A stretch of DNA of 64,000 nt. Source: Camellia lanceoleosa. Taxonomy: Eukaryota > Streptophyta > Magnoliopsida > Ericales > Theaceae. The notes beneath the pieces are model-generated. The model was not told where the DNA came from. It was given only the letters and a program-made list of their open reading frames with translations, and made no database searches. Shown here one piece after another: positions 35,624 to 47,415 of the stretch (positions are counted from its first letter, which is position 1; every line of letters starts with the position of its first letter). The stretch covers positions 86,122,717 through 86,186,716 of the forward strand of contig CM045762.1 in the NCBI GenBank assembly GCA_025200525.1, given 5' to 3'. Made by a program: the position numbers and the translations under genes.

Positions 35624-37894
35624 ATGGCCAACCACCTGAAAGCCCTATTGTCTGAGGACAGGGTCATCGCTTTCTGTTATCACTTCTCTATCCTTGATGA
35701 GGTTCATCTGGCCCTCGTCAGGGATGGAGAGATAGATATGGAGAGGGTCGACGCTAACAGGATTGTATTCTCCCTATTGGCGATTGTTGAGGGTGGAGTT
35801 CGATTCCCCCTCCACCCCTATATTAGGTCTGTCCTCAACTACTAGGGCCTCATCCCCTCTCAGCCAAATGTAAACTTTTACAGAATAGTGATGGGTATAT
35901 TAGAGCGAAACCAATGACTAAACCTAAACCTAGGGATTCCTGCTATTTGGCACTGTTACTTCCTTGTCAAATCTTTCGATCGGCAAGGGCATTACTTTTT
36001 TAGAGCCAATGATACCAATCACAATTTAGTGACCATGCTTGCCAGCTCTGGCAAGAGGGTGGATGACTTAATGGTTGCAGTCGAGGTAATTGGGAATTTA
36101 GCGAATGAGAGGAACAATTGAATCTTGTTCCTAGACAAAGGGGTGAACTAGGTTGCCGAGTAGATTCATTAATTTTTTACGCCTAATCAGCTTAAACGTA
36201 TACTCAAATCATTCTCTCTTGCAAGCAACGATCTCAAGAAATCCCTCCCCTCTAGAGACGAAGTCGTTCTAGTCAAGTGAAGGCCGCGTTAGAATACACT
36301 GATCGTGCAAGCCTTCAAGGACAGGGACGCACCACTCATGTTCTTCTGAGGTACGACCCATCTTACTCGACATTCTCGACGGCTGATCGCATTCTAGTTC
36401 CATGATGTGAAGAACAGCTCTGGGCTCTCGTATTTCCCAACTACGTCAACTTGAGGGAGATTGGAATTAGGGGATCGCCGGTTAGTGAAGGTAGCGGAAG
36501 CATTTACGAAGCCGAACAAGTTGCTGCCTTCTTAGAGCAAGAACAAGCTGAGCGAGAACAAGGCGATCAATCAGAGTCGAATGGCGCCAACGATCACAAA
36601 GCCCAAGCAGAATTGGACGAGCAGCTTGAGTGGGCTTTTAACCAAATCGGCTCTGAAGAAGGAGTTGGCAGTCTAGCACGTGCGGCCTCTCCTGTCTGAA
36701 TAGAACTTGTGGGTTAGGAAAAAGATATATTTATTAATCTGGAAGATTTGCTTGGTGCCCATTCAGCAGATATGACCGACAAATCATTTTCCCTTGCTCA
36801 CTTTATGAGAAAAAGGAATGTCGAGCAGATGAAAACCAAGAAGGCTTCTGAAATGAGCTCAGTTGAAGCTACTAAAGAAAATGCACAAACGGAAGAGATT
36901 ACCGAACATACGGTAGTCGCACAGCAGCAACCACCGCTGTCGGTGCTCGTTGAGGTCCCATCGTCATCGGTTGAAGCTACAGACTCTACCGACTCCAGGC
37001 ATCCTGCCGAATCATCAGTGCCATCGGAGTGGCCTGCCGAAAAAAGGGCTAGAGTAGAATCTAGCCTTAATTTAATGGCGCCGTTCTAGGTGTTGCCCAA
37101 GATAAAAGGCACTCTGATTCCGGTCGGTGCTTTGACCGTCAAGGATCCGGTGGTTGGTCTAAGTATGGCAACCTCAATTACGCTGCCCTCGGACAAAGCA
37201 GCATTTCGCGCCGAACCTGATGCTTTGGCGGTTGCATTGGCTATGCAATCGGCTATTCTAGTAAGTGCCCTAAACTCCTTGGTTATTCTATTTGTTTGAA
37301 AACGCCTAGCCTAAAAGTATTTTATCTTTTACAGGCTGCCAAAAGGGTTGCCAACATCAGCCGTCGCCTTCGCAATTCAATGGAGTTAAACTGTCTTCTT
37401 CAAATGGAGGTGGCGACCAAACGACATAGGGCAGAATCGTTGGCGGCAGTCGTGCCGAGAAGCGAAGGCACTCGGCAATTAATTGGTAAAAACAGCAGAG
37501 AGTTTTTGCCGATGAGGCGAAAGCAACGCACGTTGATCTACTTCGCTGATCTGTTGAGAAAAGAGTGAAGCTTTCCGAAGAGTCCTTGGAATCGGCCAAA
37601 GAAGAACTGGAGAGCTTAAAGGCCGAGTTGCTTGAAGTGCAAAAGCTATTGGCTGAGGCTCAAGCTACGACGACAGAGGTATTCGAGCAAGGCGAGATAG
37701 CCGCAACTGAGAGATATGCCGACCAGGTTTTTACCTTTGAAAATAATGGGTTCAAACATTATTGGCAAAACGCACTCACAGCTGCACAAGTGTCGTTTGA
37801 CGTTCAAATCCCTTTGAGGCAAAAGGCATTGAGTCGCTTATATCGGATACCGAAAGCTCTAAGGCCAAATAGCGTAGTTCAGACGTCTTTGTAA
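35624..37894 (+). pseudogene. Additional ORF (gypsy-type putative transposase domain) of element Y, antisense to the element
   Basis: Starting M-A-N-H-L-K at 35624, the frame has a G-V-R-F-P-L-H-P-Y-I-R-S-V-L-N segment followed by G-L-I-P-S-Q-P-N, typical of the plant 'putative gypsy-type transposase' domain. Stops and shifts follow at 35842, 36119 and beyond. Further open blocks cover an acidic region (36451-36699), a Ser/Glu-rich linker (36748-37089), a probable intron at about 37261-37335, and a coiled-coil tail (37336-37894) ending with F-E-N-N-G-F-K-H-Y-W. Tat-lineage retrotransposons are known to carry an extra ORF, often antisense, between pol and the 3' LTR. That matches this location if element Y runs on the minus strand. 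Function of the family is unknown. Confidence 0.6.
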
Positions 37895-38059
37895 TGTTTG
37901 TTTTTATTTAATTTTTGTAATAGATGTGCTAGGGCTATTTTCACATGTAAAATGACAAGCATGTAATGGGTCAAGTTATGAATGTAGTACTTCAAAAATT
38001 TTCTCTAGTACTTCAAACTTGTTTCGCATTCTTAGTACATTATCTTTAAATCGGTATTT

Positions 38060-38310
38060 ACTTAAACAACATAACTGCGTTTGTTCACTTTCTATTTATC
38101 AAATGTGTGCTCCATGAAACTGTAGATATTGCAAATATTCATAACAACATTTGTCCACTTTCTATCTGCCGAATGAAATTGTAATATAATGTTATTACAA
38201 ATGGCATAACAGCGTTTGTCCACTTTCTATCTGTCGAATGAAATTGTAATATAATGTTATTGCAAACGGCATAATAGCGTTTGTTCACTTTCTATTTGCC
38301 AACTGTGTGC
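38060..38310 (+). repeat. Tandem repeat of about 80 bp
   Basis: Three to four units containing GCGTTTGTYCACTTTCTATY and TGAAATTGTAATATAATGTT, in the non-coding gap between the two additional-ORF fragments. Confidence 0.8.
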
Positions 38311-38676
38311 TTCATTTATTGAAACTATTCTAGACATGCGCATAGATCTGCTGAGTTGCAACTGGAGCACTAGCTTCGCCAAATAGATTCATATATCTAC
38401 CCCTGCCTCAGTTGGGAATGAAGGCAGACCATTGCAAATGTGCCTTGTTGAGTATATGGGATTTGCTCGGTGGCGCGTTGCTGACGCTGTCAATTGACAG
38501 TGGACACGTGGGAATGTTTTGGTGGGTAAGTGAAAGCGGTGCATTAAAAGCGGATCTTCATATAATTAGCATGCTTACTCGAAAAAGTTTTCTATTTCGA
38601 AGAGACTGTTCAAGGGAAGTCCACTCAGTTTGTATGTCGCAAGGGAAGTGACTTCCAACTGCATTATTGGTGAAGC

Positions 38677-39664
38677 GTGGATCATAGATCGTATATGTCA
38701 GATAGACTATTTTTCAATAGTAGAGGGGAGGGAAGAACGTTAGCTGAGTTGGATACAAAAATGAGTCGTCAATCACCAAGTGACTCGGTGCGTAGAAATG
38801 TCAGTGAACCAGAGTTAAACAGGCGTCGTTTCGCCCAGAAGCCCTGGTGGATTGCCCTAAAAGAACGAACAAAGTAGGTCTCCTAGAGGTTGGGTCCAAA
38901 GGAAGGAGGAGAGCAGAACGACTAGTGCCCATGGCTCATCACAAAACGAGCCAAGTAGACCACCTCATCCGTTGAGTTTCTCTGTGTTCATTGGGAACCA
39001 TCCTATGACTGAAGCTGACTCCATCATCCGTGATCCAGATATGGCAATCAAATTTACACAGCAGGTCTTCCCTCTAGAAGTGCAGCAACTGATGACTAAT
39101 AGGGACGATTATGAGGTTTTTAGAGAGGGAGTCCATGGGGCCGTGAAAGGGCTGTATTGTGCGTATGAAGTCGACATGCGTCTGTGTGCCGTCCAAAAGA
39201 AGATTGAACACAAAGACGGGCGAATTCAGAACTTAGAGTGCCAATTGAAAGCAGCCAAAGAGCGAGTTGAGAACGAGGCTCATAAAGCAAAAATGGCTGA
39301 GTTGAAGGCGTCAGAGACTATAGGGTCTATGGATGAGTTAGCTCAATGCCTAATGAATCGAGCAATAGCCAATTGAGATACAACCATTATATTTCTGAAG
39401 GAGTCCATAAAGAGCCAAGCCTATAATAAAAAAAAAATTTGAGGGAATGACGATTGGCGTTGAGAAAACGAGGGAACAATTAGTCGACGACATGTGGCAG
39501 TGTGAAAATTGGGGATTCAAACACGGATGGACAAATGCTCTTTAAGCGGTGGGTGTAGATTTGGCGTTGCCGTCATACCAGAGCTATGTAATGTCATTTG
39601 ACGTCTATGACACCTTAAAGACGGATGATCAGGAAGATCAAGCTGAAGAACCAGAGCAGAGCTA
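38677..39664 (+). pseudogene. Second additional-ORF fragment (coiled-coil tail)
   Basis: Open blocks 38677-38877 and 38972-39376, then a broken end to 39664. The second block has a helical M-S-F-S-V-F segment, V-Q-K-K-I-E-H-K-D-G-R-I-Q-N-L-E-C-Q-L-K coiled coil and, after stops, W-G-F-K-H-G-W-T-N-A-L. That ending parallels N-G-F-K-H-Y-W-Q-N-A-L of the fragment ending at 37894, so the two are diverged copies of the same C-terminal domain. Probably a duplication or the remains of a second nested Tat element. Confidence 0.5.
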
Positions 39665-39879
39665 ACTGGTGTAATAAAATCAAGTTGGATTGTACCCATG
39701 TAATTATTATTCTAATCGACTTTAGGATAAAAACGTTAATTATGATGTAATTGGGATTTGTCATGATGTTTTCTTAATAATAAAACACGTTAATTTCCTG
39801 TATTTGCATTTACGATGACAGCTCTCCAAACTTTGCTATGAAGTATTGTTTTATCAGATGGCTCCCCATACCGAGCATG

Positions 39880-40328
39880 AGGAGCGCTCTGAATTTGCAA
39901 GTCTATTGTTGATAGCTCTTGTGCTGAACACAAAGAGTACTCCGAATTCAGAGTCTTGTTGATAGCTCTTGTGTCGAACACAAAGAGCGCTCGAAACTCT
40001 GAATCTTTTGTTGATGGCTCTTGTACCAAGCACGAGCGATTGCTCGAATTGAAGTCTTTTGTTGATGGCTCTTGTGCCGAGCACGAAGAGCGCTCCGAAT
40101 TTAGAGTCTTTTGTCAATAGCTTTTGTGTCGAACACAAAAAGCTCTTCGAATTTGGAGTCTTTTGTTGATGGCTCTTGTGCCAAGCACGAAGAGCGCTCT
40201 GGATTCAGAGTCTTTTGTTGATAGCTCTTGTGTTGAACACAGAGAGCGCTCCGAATTCGGAGTCTTTTGTTGATGGCTCTTGTGCCAAGCACGAAGAGTG
40301 CTCTGAATTCAGAGTCTTCCATTGATAG
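39880..40328. repeat. 53-bp tandem repeat, about nine units
   Basis: Unit with GAGCGCTCCGAATTC, then GAGTCTTTTGTTGATGGCTC, then TTGTGCCGAGCACGAA. Copies diverge by 10-25%. Tandem repeats in 3' untranslated regions are common in Tat elements. The minus-strand ORFs over it only reflect the repeat. Confidence 0.9.
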
Positions 40329-40389
40329 TATAAATAAGAGCAAGGCAATCAGAATTAAGTAAATAGGCAAAGATAACATCTTGTATCAT

Positions 40390-41103
40390 TGATTGTGATT
40401 GTACGGGAAGCACATATTCTGGCGTGCCCGTACTGCTTTCTTCCAAGCTCCCTATCTGTCCGATTGACCTACGAACACAACGGCAGTGAGCTACCCGACG
40501 GTGTGTGGCCGGAAAACCCCTCCGACGGTCAAGTTAGCACACACTCAGGGATAGAGAGAGAGGAGAGAGTTGAATGTCTAAGTGTATCTCACCAAATGAT
40601 CATTTGTCTTCAGCATGGGGGGCGTAGACACGCTTATATACCTTCTGCGCCCCAAATCTACTCTCATTAGTGTCTCGACACGTGGTGCTGCTATCCCATA
40701 TGTCAGCATAAATCCAGCAATCACTACCTAACCAAACTGTCAGGATGTCTTGGCGGAGCCCGGCAGACCGGCGGAACCACCTCGGCCTCACACGGCCGCG
40801 CTGCGCTGCATGCCCGAATGCTCACTAGCCGAGCTCCATACCAACCGAGCTCAGTTCCATTCCGGCAGAGCCGAGCTCGAAATAGGTCATGCGGGTAAAA
40901 CAAAGGCCTTTCTGCCGAGCTAAAGGCGCGGACCTTCCTGCCGAGCAACACAAGTAGCAGGGTTCCCACCTGTGCAAGTTCAAGTAGCTCGGTCTTGGCT
41001 TTAGCTGAGCAGCCCCATCTCTGGGCAAGCCCAAAGCTATCCTGGCCCAAACACGCTCGGCCTTCAACTTGCTCGGCCCTTACCATGGCCCATTTCCAGC
41101 TCA
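40390..41103 (-). mobile_element. 3' LTR of Gypsy element X (candidate)
   Basis: Minus strand: the integrase stop (41160) is followed after about 45 bp by GAGAGGGAGATTTTA (polypurine tract), then TGAGCTGGAAATGGGCC starting the LTR. A TATA box GGTATATAAG lies at about 40633-40643, followed by a CT-rich leader with TTGACCGTCGGAGGGG. The block ends CACAATCA at 40390. About 714 bp. The matching 5' LTR is beyond the window. Confidence 0.5.
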
Positions 41104-41159
41104 TAAAATCTCCCTCTCAGTGATCATGTACAAAATCCGAACAAAAGTAAACATCAATA

Positions 41160-42149
41160 CTAATGATAGAATTTACAGAGATGAGTGGAGTTCCAGGGCT
41201 GAGGTAACTTTTTTCCATGCATGTCCATGAGTCGATATGCCCCTGTTTCGGTGATAGAGTCGATCTGGTACGGGCCGTCCCAATTGAGGCTGAGTTTGCC
41301 ATGTACAAGATTCTTAGCAGCAAGGAGCACCCTTTTGAGGACCAACTCTTTAGGAGTGTACCGGCATAGGTGGACTCATTGATCGTATGATTTGGCAAGT
41401 TGCTGCTGATATCGCGCCATAGTTATGAGGGTCCGATCTCGACGTTCTTCGAGTAAGTCCATATCCAAGGACAACATCATATTATTCCGGCATGTATCAG
41501 AGGCCCTTGATCAGAGGGTTGGTAGGTTAATCTCTAGGAGGATGATAGCTTCATTGCCAAAACACAAGGCAAATAAGGTTTCCCCCGTGGGAAGTCTTGG
41601 CGTGGTACGATGGGCCCATAATACATTTGGAAACTCCTCAACCCACTTCCTTTTCGCTTTTTCCAAATGTTTCTTGATGCCGTCCAGGATCACTTTGTTG
41701 GAAGCCTCTGACTGTTCGTTACTCTGCAGGTAAGCTCGTAAAGAAAAATAGGACCAAATGTTATGCATGTCGCACAGCTCTTGGTAGACGTTGCAGTCAA
41801 ACTAAGTGCCGTTATCAGAAATAAGTGACCTGGGTATACTAAATCGAGTGATAATATTCTTCCAAACGAATCGCTTGACATCCACATCTCATATATGCGT
41901 TAATGGTTCTACTTCAACCTACTTTGTGAAATAATTAATAGTAATGATCAAAAACCGCTTATTGCCTGGAGGCCCTACTATGTTTAAGCCCCATTGAGCA
42001 AAAGGTCAGGGACTGGTCACAGAGTTCAATTCTTCGGCAGGTAGATGTGTTAATGGAGAGAATTTCTAGCATTGTTCGCACTTCTTAACATATTCCTTAG
42101 CATCAATGCGCATGATTGGCCACCAATACCCTTGTGTGATGGCTCAATG
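41160..42149 (-). pseudogene. Element X pol, 3' part: integrase core and C-terminal domain
   Basis: On the minus strand from 42149: G-Y-W-W-P-I-M and Y-V-K-K-C-E-Q-C (end of the zinc-binding domain), a degenerate catalytic core with I-S-D-N-G-T and Q-S-N-E-Q-S-E-A-S-N-K, then W-V-E-E-F-P-N-V-L-W-A-H-R-T-T-P-R, and a C-terminal domain L-V-H-G-K-L-S-L-N-W-D-G-P-Y ending H-L-C-K-F-Y-H at 41160. Stops interrupt it (for example within the 41800-42130 stretch). This is a Ty3/Gypsy (Tat-type) integrase. The frame is split from its 5' half by element Z, with ATGAG duplicated at the join. Confidence 0.88.
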
Positions 42150-45100
42150 AGTGTAGACACCCCATTTTTGACCGACCTTAAGACTCAGACGTCACCGATT
42201 GAGCTCTTGGTGATGTTGCATATCGTGCTCGTTCAGAGGTTTCAGAGTCTCGGCTGCAAGCCTTGCCTCCGGACTTCTGGACTTTTTCATGCTTTGCCTC
42301 GGTTTGCGAACCAGGCTCGATTTTCTCTGTTTCTCTTTCAGAAGGGAGGGAGAGGTCTCGTAGATCATCTCTCAGTAGCCGTAGGCTATGTTTCGTGGTC
42401 GCAGGCCATTTTGCCCGTTTGGAGTCCGGTTTCTGGTTTTTCGGAACCGTTGGCCGTGTGCCTCGGTTCGGGACCGCTTAACCACCTCCGTTTGCTCCGG
42501 TTTTTGGCATGCATCTTATTTCCTCCCTTTTGAGGGACACTGTGGTCCGAGAGACCAACTTCGTGATCGAACACCACTTCATGCCCTATGATCGGTTTTG
42601 GGGCCTCGAACGCTTGACCCTGAACCTTCATTTTGCATCGGTTTGGGCTCATTTTTGGCAGGGACCTCTGTTTCATTGTTAGAAAGGTCGTAGAAGGGTG
42701 GGAGGTGAGTAACTGTTCTGACAACTAGTTTTATCCCTCAATTGCCCTCCATCGCCCGTTTTTCTCACTTGAAAGCCAATGTTGACCACCCTAAAGCCAC
42801 TTTTTTTTGCCCTAAACCACATATTTGTGTTGTAGACACCTGGGAGGCCACCAATATCATATGGCCGGCCAGTAATTGTGTGTGACCCTTTTGAACCCCT
42901 CCAAAAAGTGGCCTTTTCTCTCTCCTAGTTCACTGTCTCCAGTTTTTGACCACATGGCTGTGTTGAGCACACATGGGAGGCCACCAATTTGTGGTGGCCG
43001 GCCACTAATACCACTTGACCCTTTTGACCCTTGGCCGGCCGGCCATGGGGAGAGCCAGCCGGCCATCTAAACCCTAGCAAGTTGGCCGGCCATGATCCTC
43101 AGGGTTGGTACATTACAAATCTACCCTCCTTTTCCCCCCAGATTTTGTATCCGGGAGGGTGCCTTTTTGGGGGGAAACTTGAATTGTTTCCCCCCCCCCA
43201 ATTTTTTCCCCTCTTTTCCACCCTTTTGTCTATATATCCAGCAGCCCCAGCCCCCTTCCAAAGGGTTACAAAAAATTGCCTTAGGCCCGTGCATTACATC
43301 TCTCTCCCTCCCTACTTCAACCATCAAAACCTTCCAAACCCTACACCATTTCTACACCACCACCTAGCACCACACCACCACTCCATTCCAGCAGCTTGAA
43401 GGCTCTTTCCAGAGGCTAGGAGCATCACTTCTCAAGCCAAGAGGTTGCTAGAGTTTGGTCTTCAAGGGTAAGCATCCTTCTCCCTCTTTTTTGGCCTTAT
43501 TTTGCACAATATATTAGCCCCTCTTGCTTGCATTTTTGGGCTCTGATCCTAACTGAAAATAGCATTATTTTGAGGCCTTTTTGATGTTTGTTTAAGGGTC
43601 TTTCCCTGTTTAAGGTCCCTAGATACCACTTGCCTCTTTAGCTCTCTTGTATGCCTCTTTCTTGCATAGTATTTTAGGCCTATTTATAAACTGTTTTGAG
43701 CTCTGTCATAAACTGAAAAGTAGCTTATTTTGAGCCCTTCTTCAACATTGTTGAAGGGCTCATCACTGTTTGAGGCTTCCTTTTTCCACTTTCCTTTGTA
43801 TCCCTCTTTTGGCCTTATTTTGCATGATTTTCTAGCCCCTTGTGCTTGTATTTTTGGGCTTTAGTCCAAACTGTAAATAGCTTTATTTTGATCCCCTCTT
43901 CATGTTTTATCAAGGGTCTTTTGTTGTTGGAGGTTTCCTTCTTGCTCTTTCTGTTTAAACCTCTTTTTAGGCCTTATTTTGCATAGTATTTTAAGCTTGC
44001 ATGTGCACTGTTTTGGATTTGGTCACTAACTGTAAAATGCCATTTTTTGGGCCCCTCTTCAACTTGGTTGAAGGGTCCTCCCCTGTTTAAGGCCAGAAAC
44101 CATCACTTGCTTCTTTGTCTCCCTTTTGGCCCATTTCTTCCATAATAGTGTAGCCATACTTGTGTTTGTTTTCGTGGCTTGTTGTAAACTATAAAGTGTT
44201 TCATTTTGAGCCCCTCTTCAACTTTGTTGCAGGGCTCTTGGCCATTCATGGCCAGCAGCTGCCACTTGCTTCTTTATCTCTCTCTCGGGGCCATTTTTGC
44301 ATGTTGGTTTAGCCCTATTTGTGTTCACTGTTTGGCCTTGCTTAAAACTGTAAACATGCTTTTTTTTGGGCTGCCTTGATTCTGTCTTCACACTTCATGT
44401 TCGAATAATGCATGCATTGCATAGCCATAAGTCATTCCATGTGCTTAATTTCGTGTTTCGGGGTCCATCTCATGCATCGGGTGCCATTTTGCTATGCTTC
44501 GGGTCTGTTTTGCATCACTTTTTGCTACTGAAATTTTCATGCTAGTATTCCATATTCCATGCCTTGTCATGTCTTGTTAGAGTGGCATTCCGTGCCTTAG
44601 GTTCGGTCTTCGGTTTGTGTGCACGCGTGCACACATCTCGAGTGTCTCATTTTCATCTAATGGCCTCTTATGTGAGTGTGGCTGAGGTCCACTTGTGTTA
44701 GTGTAAGTCCATATCACATTGTGTATGCCATTTCATTCCATAGCATTGTGTATGCTAGGTTGTATGTTAGCGCATTGTGTATGCCATGTTACCTCGTGCA
44801 TCGTGTATGCCATTTCATAGCATTGTGCATGTTAGGTTGTATCTTAGTTGCATTCATGCATGTCATGCATATTGCATTGTGTTTGGGATAGGAGTTAGCC
44901 CGAGCACGGGAAACGAAGGGCATTTCGTACTCCGAGTGACGGAACGTGTCTCAATTCCCAGTCACCGACACTCCGGATTATCCATGATGGAGTTAGGCTT
45001 TAGTCGAATTTTCATGTGCATTCATTCCATATTGAGTGGTGCAATTTGACTCCTCGGCCATCATGCATCGAGATGCGTGATTGGTGGCACGAGGATCGAG

Positions 45101-46540
45101 GTATGCATACATTTGTGAAAATACATTGCCATGCCCCTTTCCTGCCCTCTGTTGCAGCAAAACAAGAATCAGCAGCCTTCCGGAGCTTGGCACGCATTCC
45201 AAGAATAAGTGCAAACAGAGGCTAATTGGGGCATCACAGTGGATTTCCGCGCAAAGGCAACCCGGATATGCATCATTCATCATCTGAAGAAGAGTCAAGG
45301 CAGTCCCTGGCTTGCATGCCAGTTTATTGTTTTCTTAGTTAATTTGGTAATTAATTAGGATTTTTGTACATATTTGGACTGTATTATTTATTCGGACTGT
45401 ACTATTCATTCGGGACTGTATATTATTTATTCGGACCCTCTGTGCGAGGGCATAATTGTAATAAGTGTGCGTGTGTGTGATGTATGTCTTCCAACCCCAC
45501 GTCTTTCTTCCCTTTTATTTACCAGATTATGATGGCTAGATTAGGGCATGTTTCAATTAGCATACAGTATGATAGCATGTTTGCATTCATTCATCTGTTT
45601 TGCACGCACCGTGCTCGGCGCATCATAATTCACTGCATTGTATTTCAATTCCAAGTTGAATACATGTTAGCTTTAGCATTCCATATGCCATGTTTAGAAT
45701 AGCCGAGCCTGCCATGTTTAGAATAGTCGTGCCTGCTATAGTTGCATTTTTGCATGTGTTGCATTAGGCATTTCTGTATATTTAAGATCATGCATGGATT
45801 TCTAATCGGTTTCTGTTTTGGCTTGGAGTACTCGGTGAGTTTTATGTTTTAGCATCCTTGCATGCGTGTGAGTGACTGCCATGAATAGCATGCTTACCAT
45901 GAGGCTATTTGCTTATGTGATATACCTGCCTAAATGCTTGTGGGTGAAGGTTGGGTTGTTTGGATTGGGACAAATCATCAAACTGTGAGTTTTAAGCCCG
46001 CTAGATAGTGGCAAAACCATCTTTTCTAAGCCCACCTGAGGGTGGCAAAATCTGCATTTTAAGCCTACCTGCAGGTAGCAAACCATCTTTCAAAAACAAA
46101 CATGAAATGTTTTGTTCCAATTCAGGCGACCCGGTCTATACTTGTATCTTTGTCATCACATAGTAAATCTAGGCTAATAACGAATAAGAGCACACAAAGT
46201 TTTCAAAACTAGATATCATGGTTAGTAGAGGCCGATCTTTGATCGGCGAGCGAATGCTCACAGTGACCTTCCCATCGTACCCAAGTTCAGCCGAGGCAAC
46301 TTTGGTGATGACGGACACGTGGCCTTAGGCAAACGAGTCAGGGTTTCCTAAATTTCCCAAAAATAAAATATTTAGGTGGCGACTCTGTATCTGGCAAAGC
46401 AGTCCGTGTTTGGCACTTCTTTTCTAAAAATCTGTTTTCTCAAAACGATTTGCCGGATTTTGACTCTTTGGTTCAAGATTAAGAACCGTGACACGAATCG
46501 AGTCCGAGTTGTAGCGAGGTCCCCCGCGGGCCTGTCTATA
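42150..46540 (+). repeat. 5' LTR of element Z
   Basis: 4,391 bp. Contains GGCCGG-rich stretches (42860-43095), a TATA box TATATATCC at 43230-43238, a splice-donor-like AAGGGTAAGCATCC at 43464-43477, and about five diverged units (43480-44400) ending in hairpins such as CCCTTCTTCAACATTGTTGA. The last bases read TATA instead of the TACA seen in the 3' LTR. Confidence 0.95.
43230..43238 (+). promoter_or_regulatory. TATA box of the Z LTR
   Basis: TATATATCC after a C-rich/pyrimidine tract; the same site occurs at 55599 in the 3' LTR, and AATATAACC is at the matching place (62134) in the third LTR. Supports transcription starting about 30 bp downstream. Confidence 0.6.
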
Positions 46541-46565
46541 GTTTCTGGCGACTCTGCTGGGGATT
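46541..46565 (+). promoter_or_regulatory. Primer-binding site of element Z
   Basis: GTTTC then TGGCGACTCTGCTGGGGA directly after the 5' LTR. The form starting TGGCG, complementary to a tRNA 3' CCA end, is the one I associate with Ogre-type elements (Arg tRNA). The tRNA identity is from memory. Confidence 0.6.
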
Positions 46566-47415
46566 TAGAGAATTTGACTCGAACTCATGATATCTTGTTT
46601 TGATTACACTTATGTGTTTCTTTGTATTGCATTTGCATTGGTGCGCCTAGGACGCCGTGTTTGCCATCTGCTATTCCTGAGCGGTTTGCCAGAGGCTGCG
46701 TGCCATAAGGCTTACCGGTTATGGGCTCTGCCAGTATGGGAACACAAACCCCGGTTTTACCGGGGCACCCTTTTGACCATTCGACCTAGTGCATATTCGG
46801 AATCCATAGTGACCATTCCAAACTAAGACAGGTTGCTTACCCGATATAGGTTGTTTGAAACCGCTGCGTGCGTAGTGAAACCCTAGCTCCTGACAAAATA
46901 GGACAGGGAAACCCTACCCCAACATAGGGGTGTTTTGGCTCTCACTTGCTTGTTATGTGCTTTTAGAGTGCGTCTCTACAGGAATGCATGTATCAGTTTG
47001 CGAGTTTGGGCAACGAACTGTGGGCGCCATTCGATATTTTGGGATTCGATTTACGAGGTAACATTTCAAGCGAAATTTTGGGAAAGAATTCAGTAGAGGG
47101 CGCAGTCATCCTATTATCTGTTGGGCTGAGATGCTACACGTTTTCTCTTTTGCTAGGTAGTCCTGGAACTATAGCTTCAGAAGGCTCCGATATCCCCCGG
47201 GTACATTGGACTAGTGCTGATAGACTTTGTTAGGTCAGAGATTCAATTTAAGGGCAAATCAGTGTTCCTTCGCCAGAAACAGGGTAAAAGGGCCAGTCAG
47301 GCACAGATCACCAGTTCAGCAGTTACCAAATCAGTGGCCCTTATCCACCCAACCAGTGAACAGTCGGACTGAGGTCTCAATTGTTGCCATAGAGATAGAT
47401 CTACCAGTCAGTCAG

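Noticed and set aside
40600..41104. Minus-strand ORFs rich in Ala/Arg/Glu
   Set aside because: They fall in the candidate X LTR and reflect its GC-rich U3 region.
42860..43100. GGCCGGCC-rich block as a CpG-island gene promoter
   Set aside because: It recurs at the same place in all three Z-family LTRs, so it is LTR U3 sequence rather than a host promoter.
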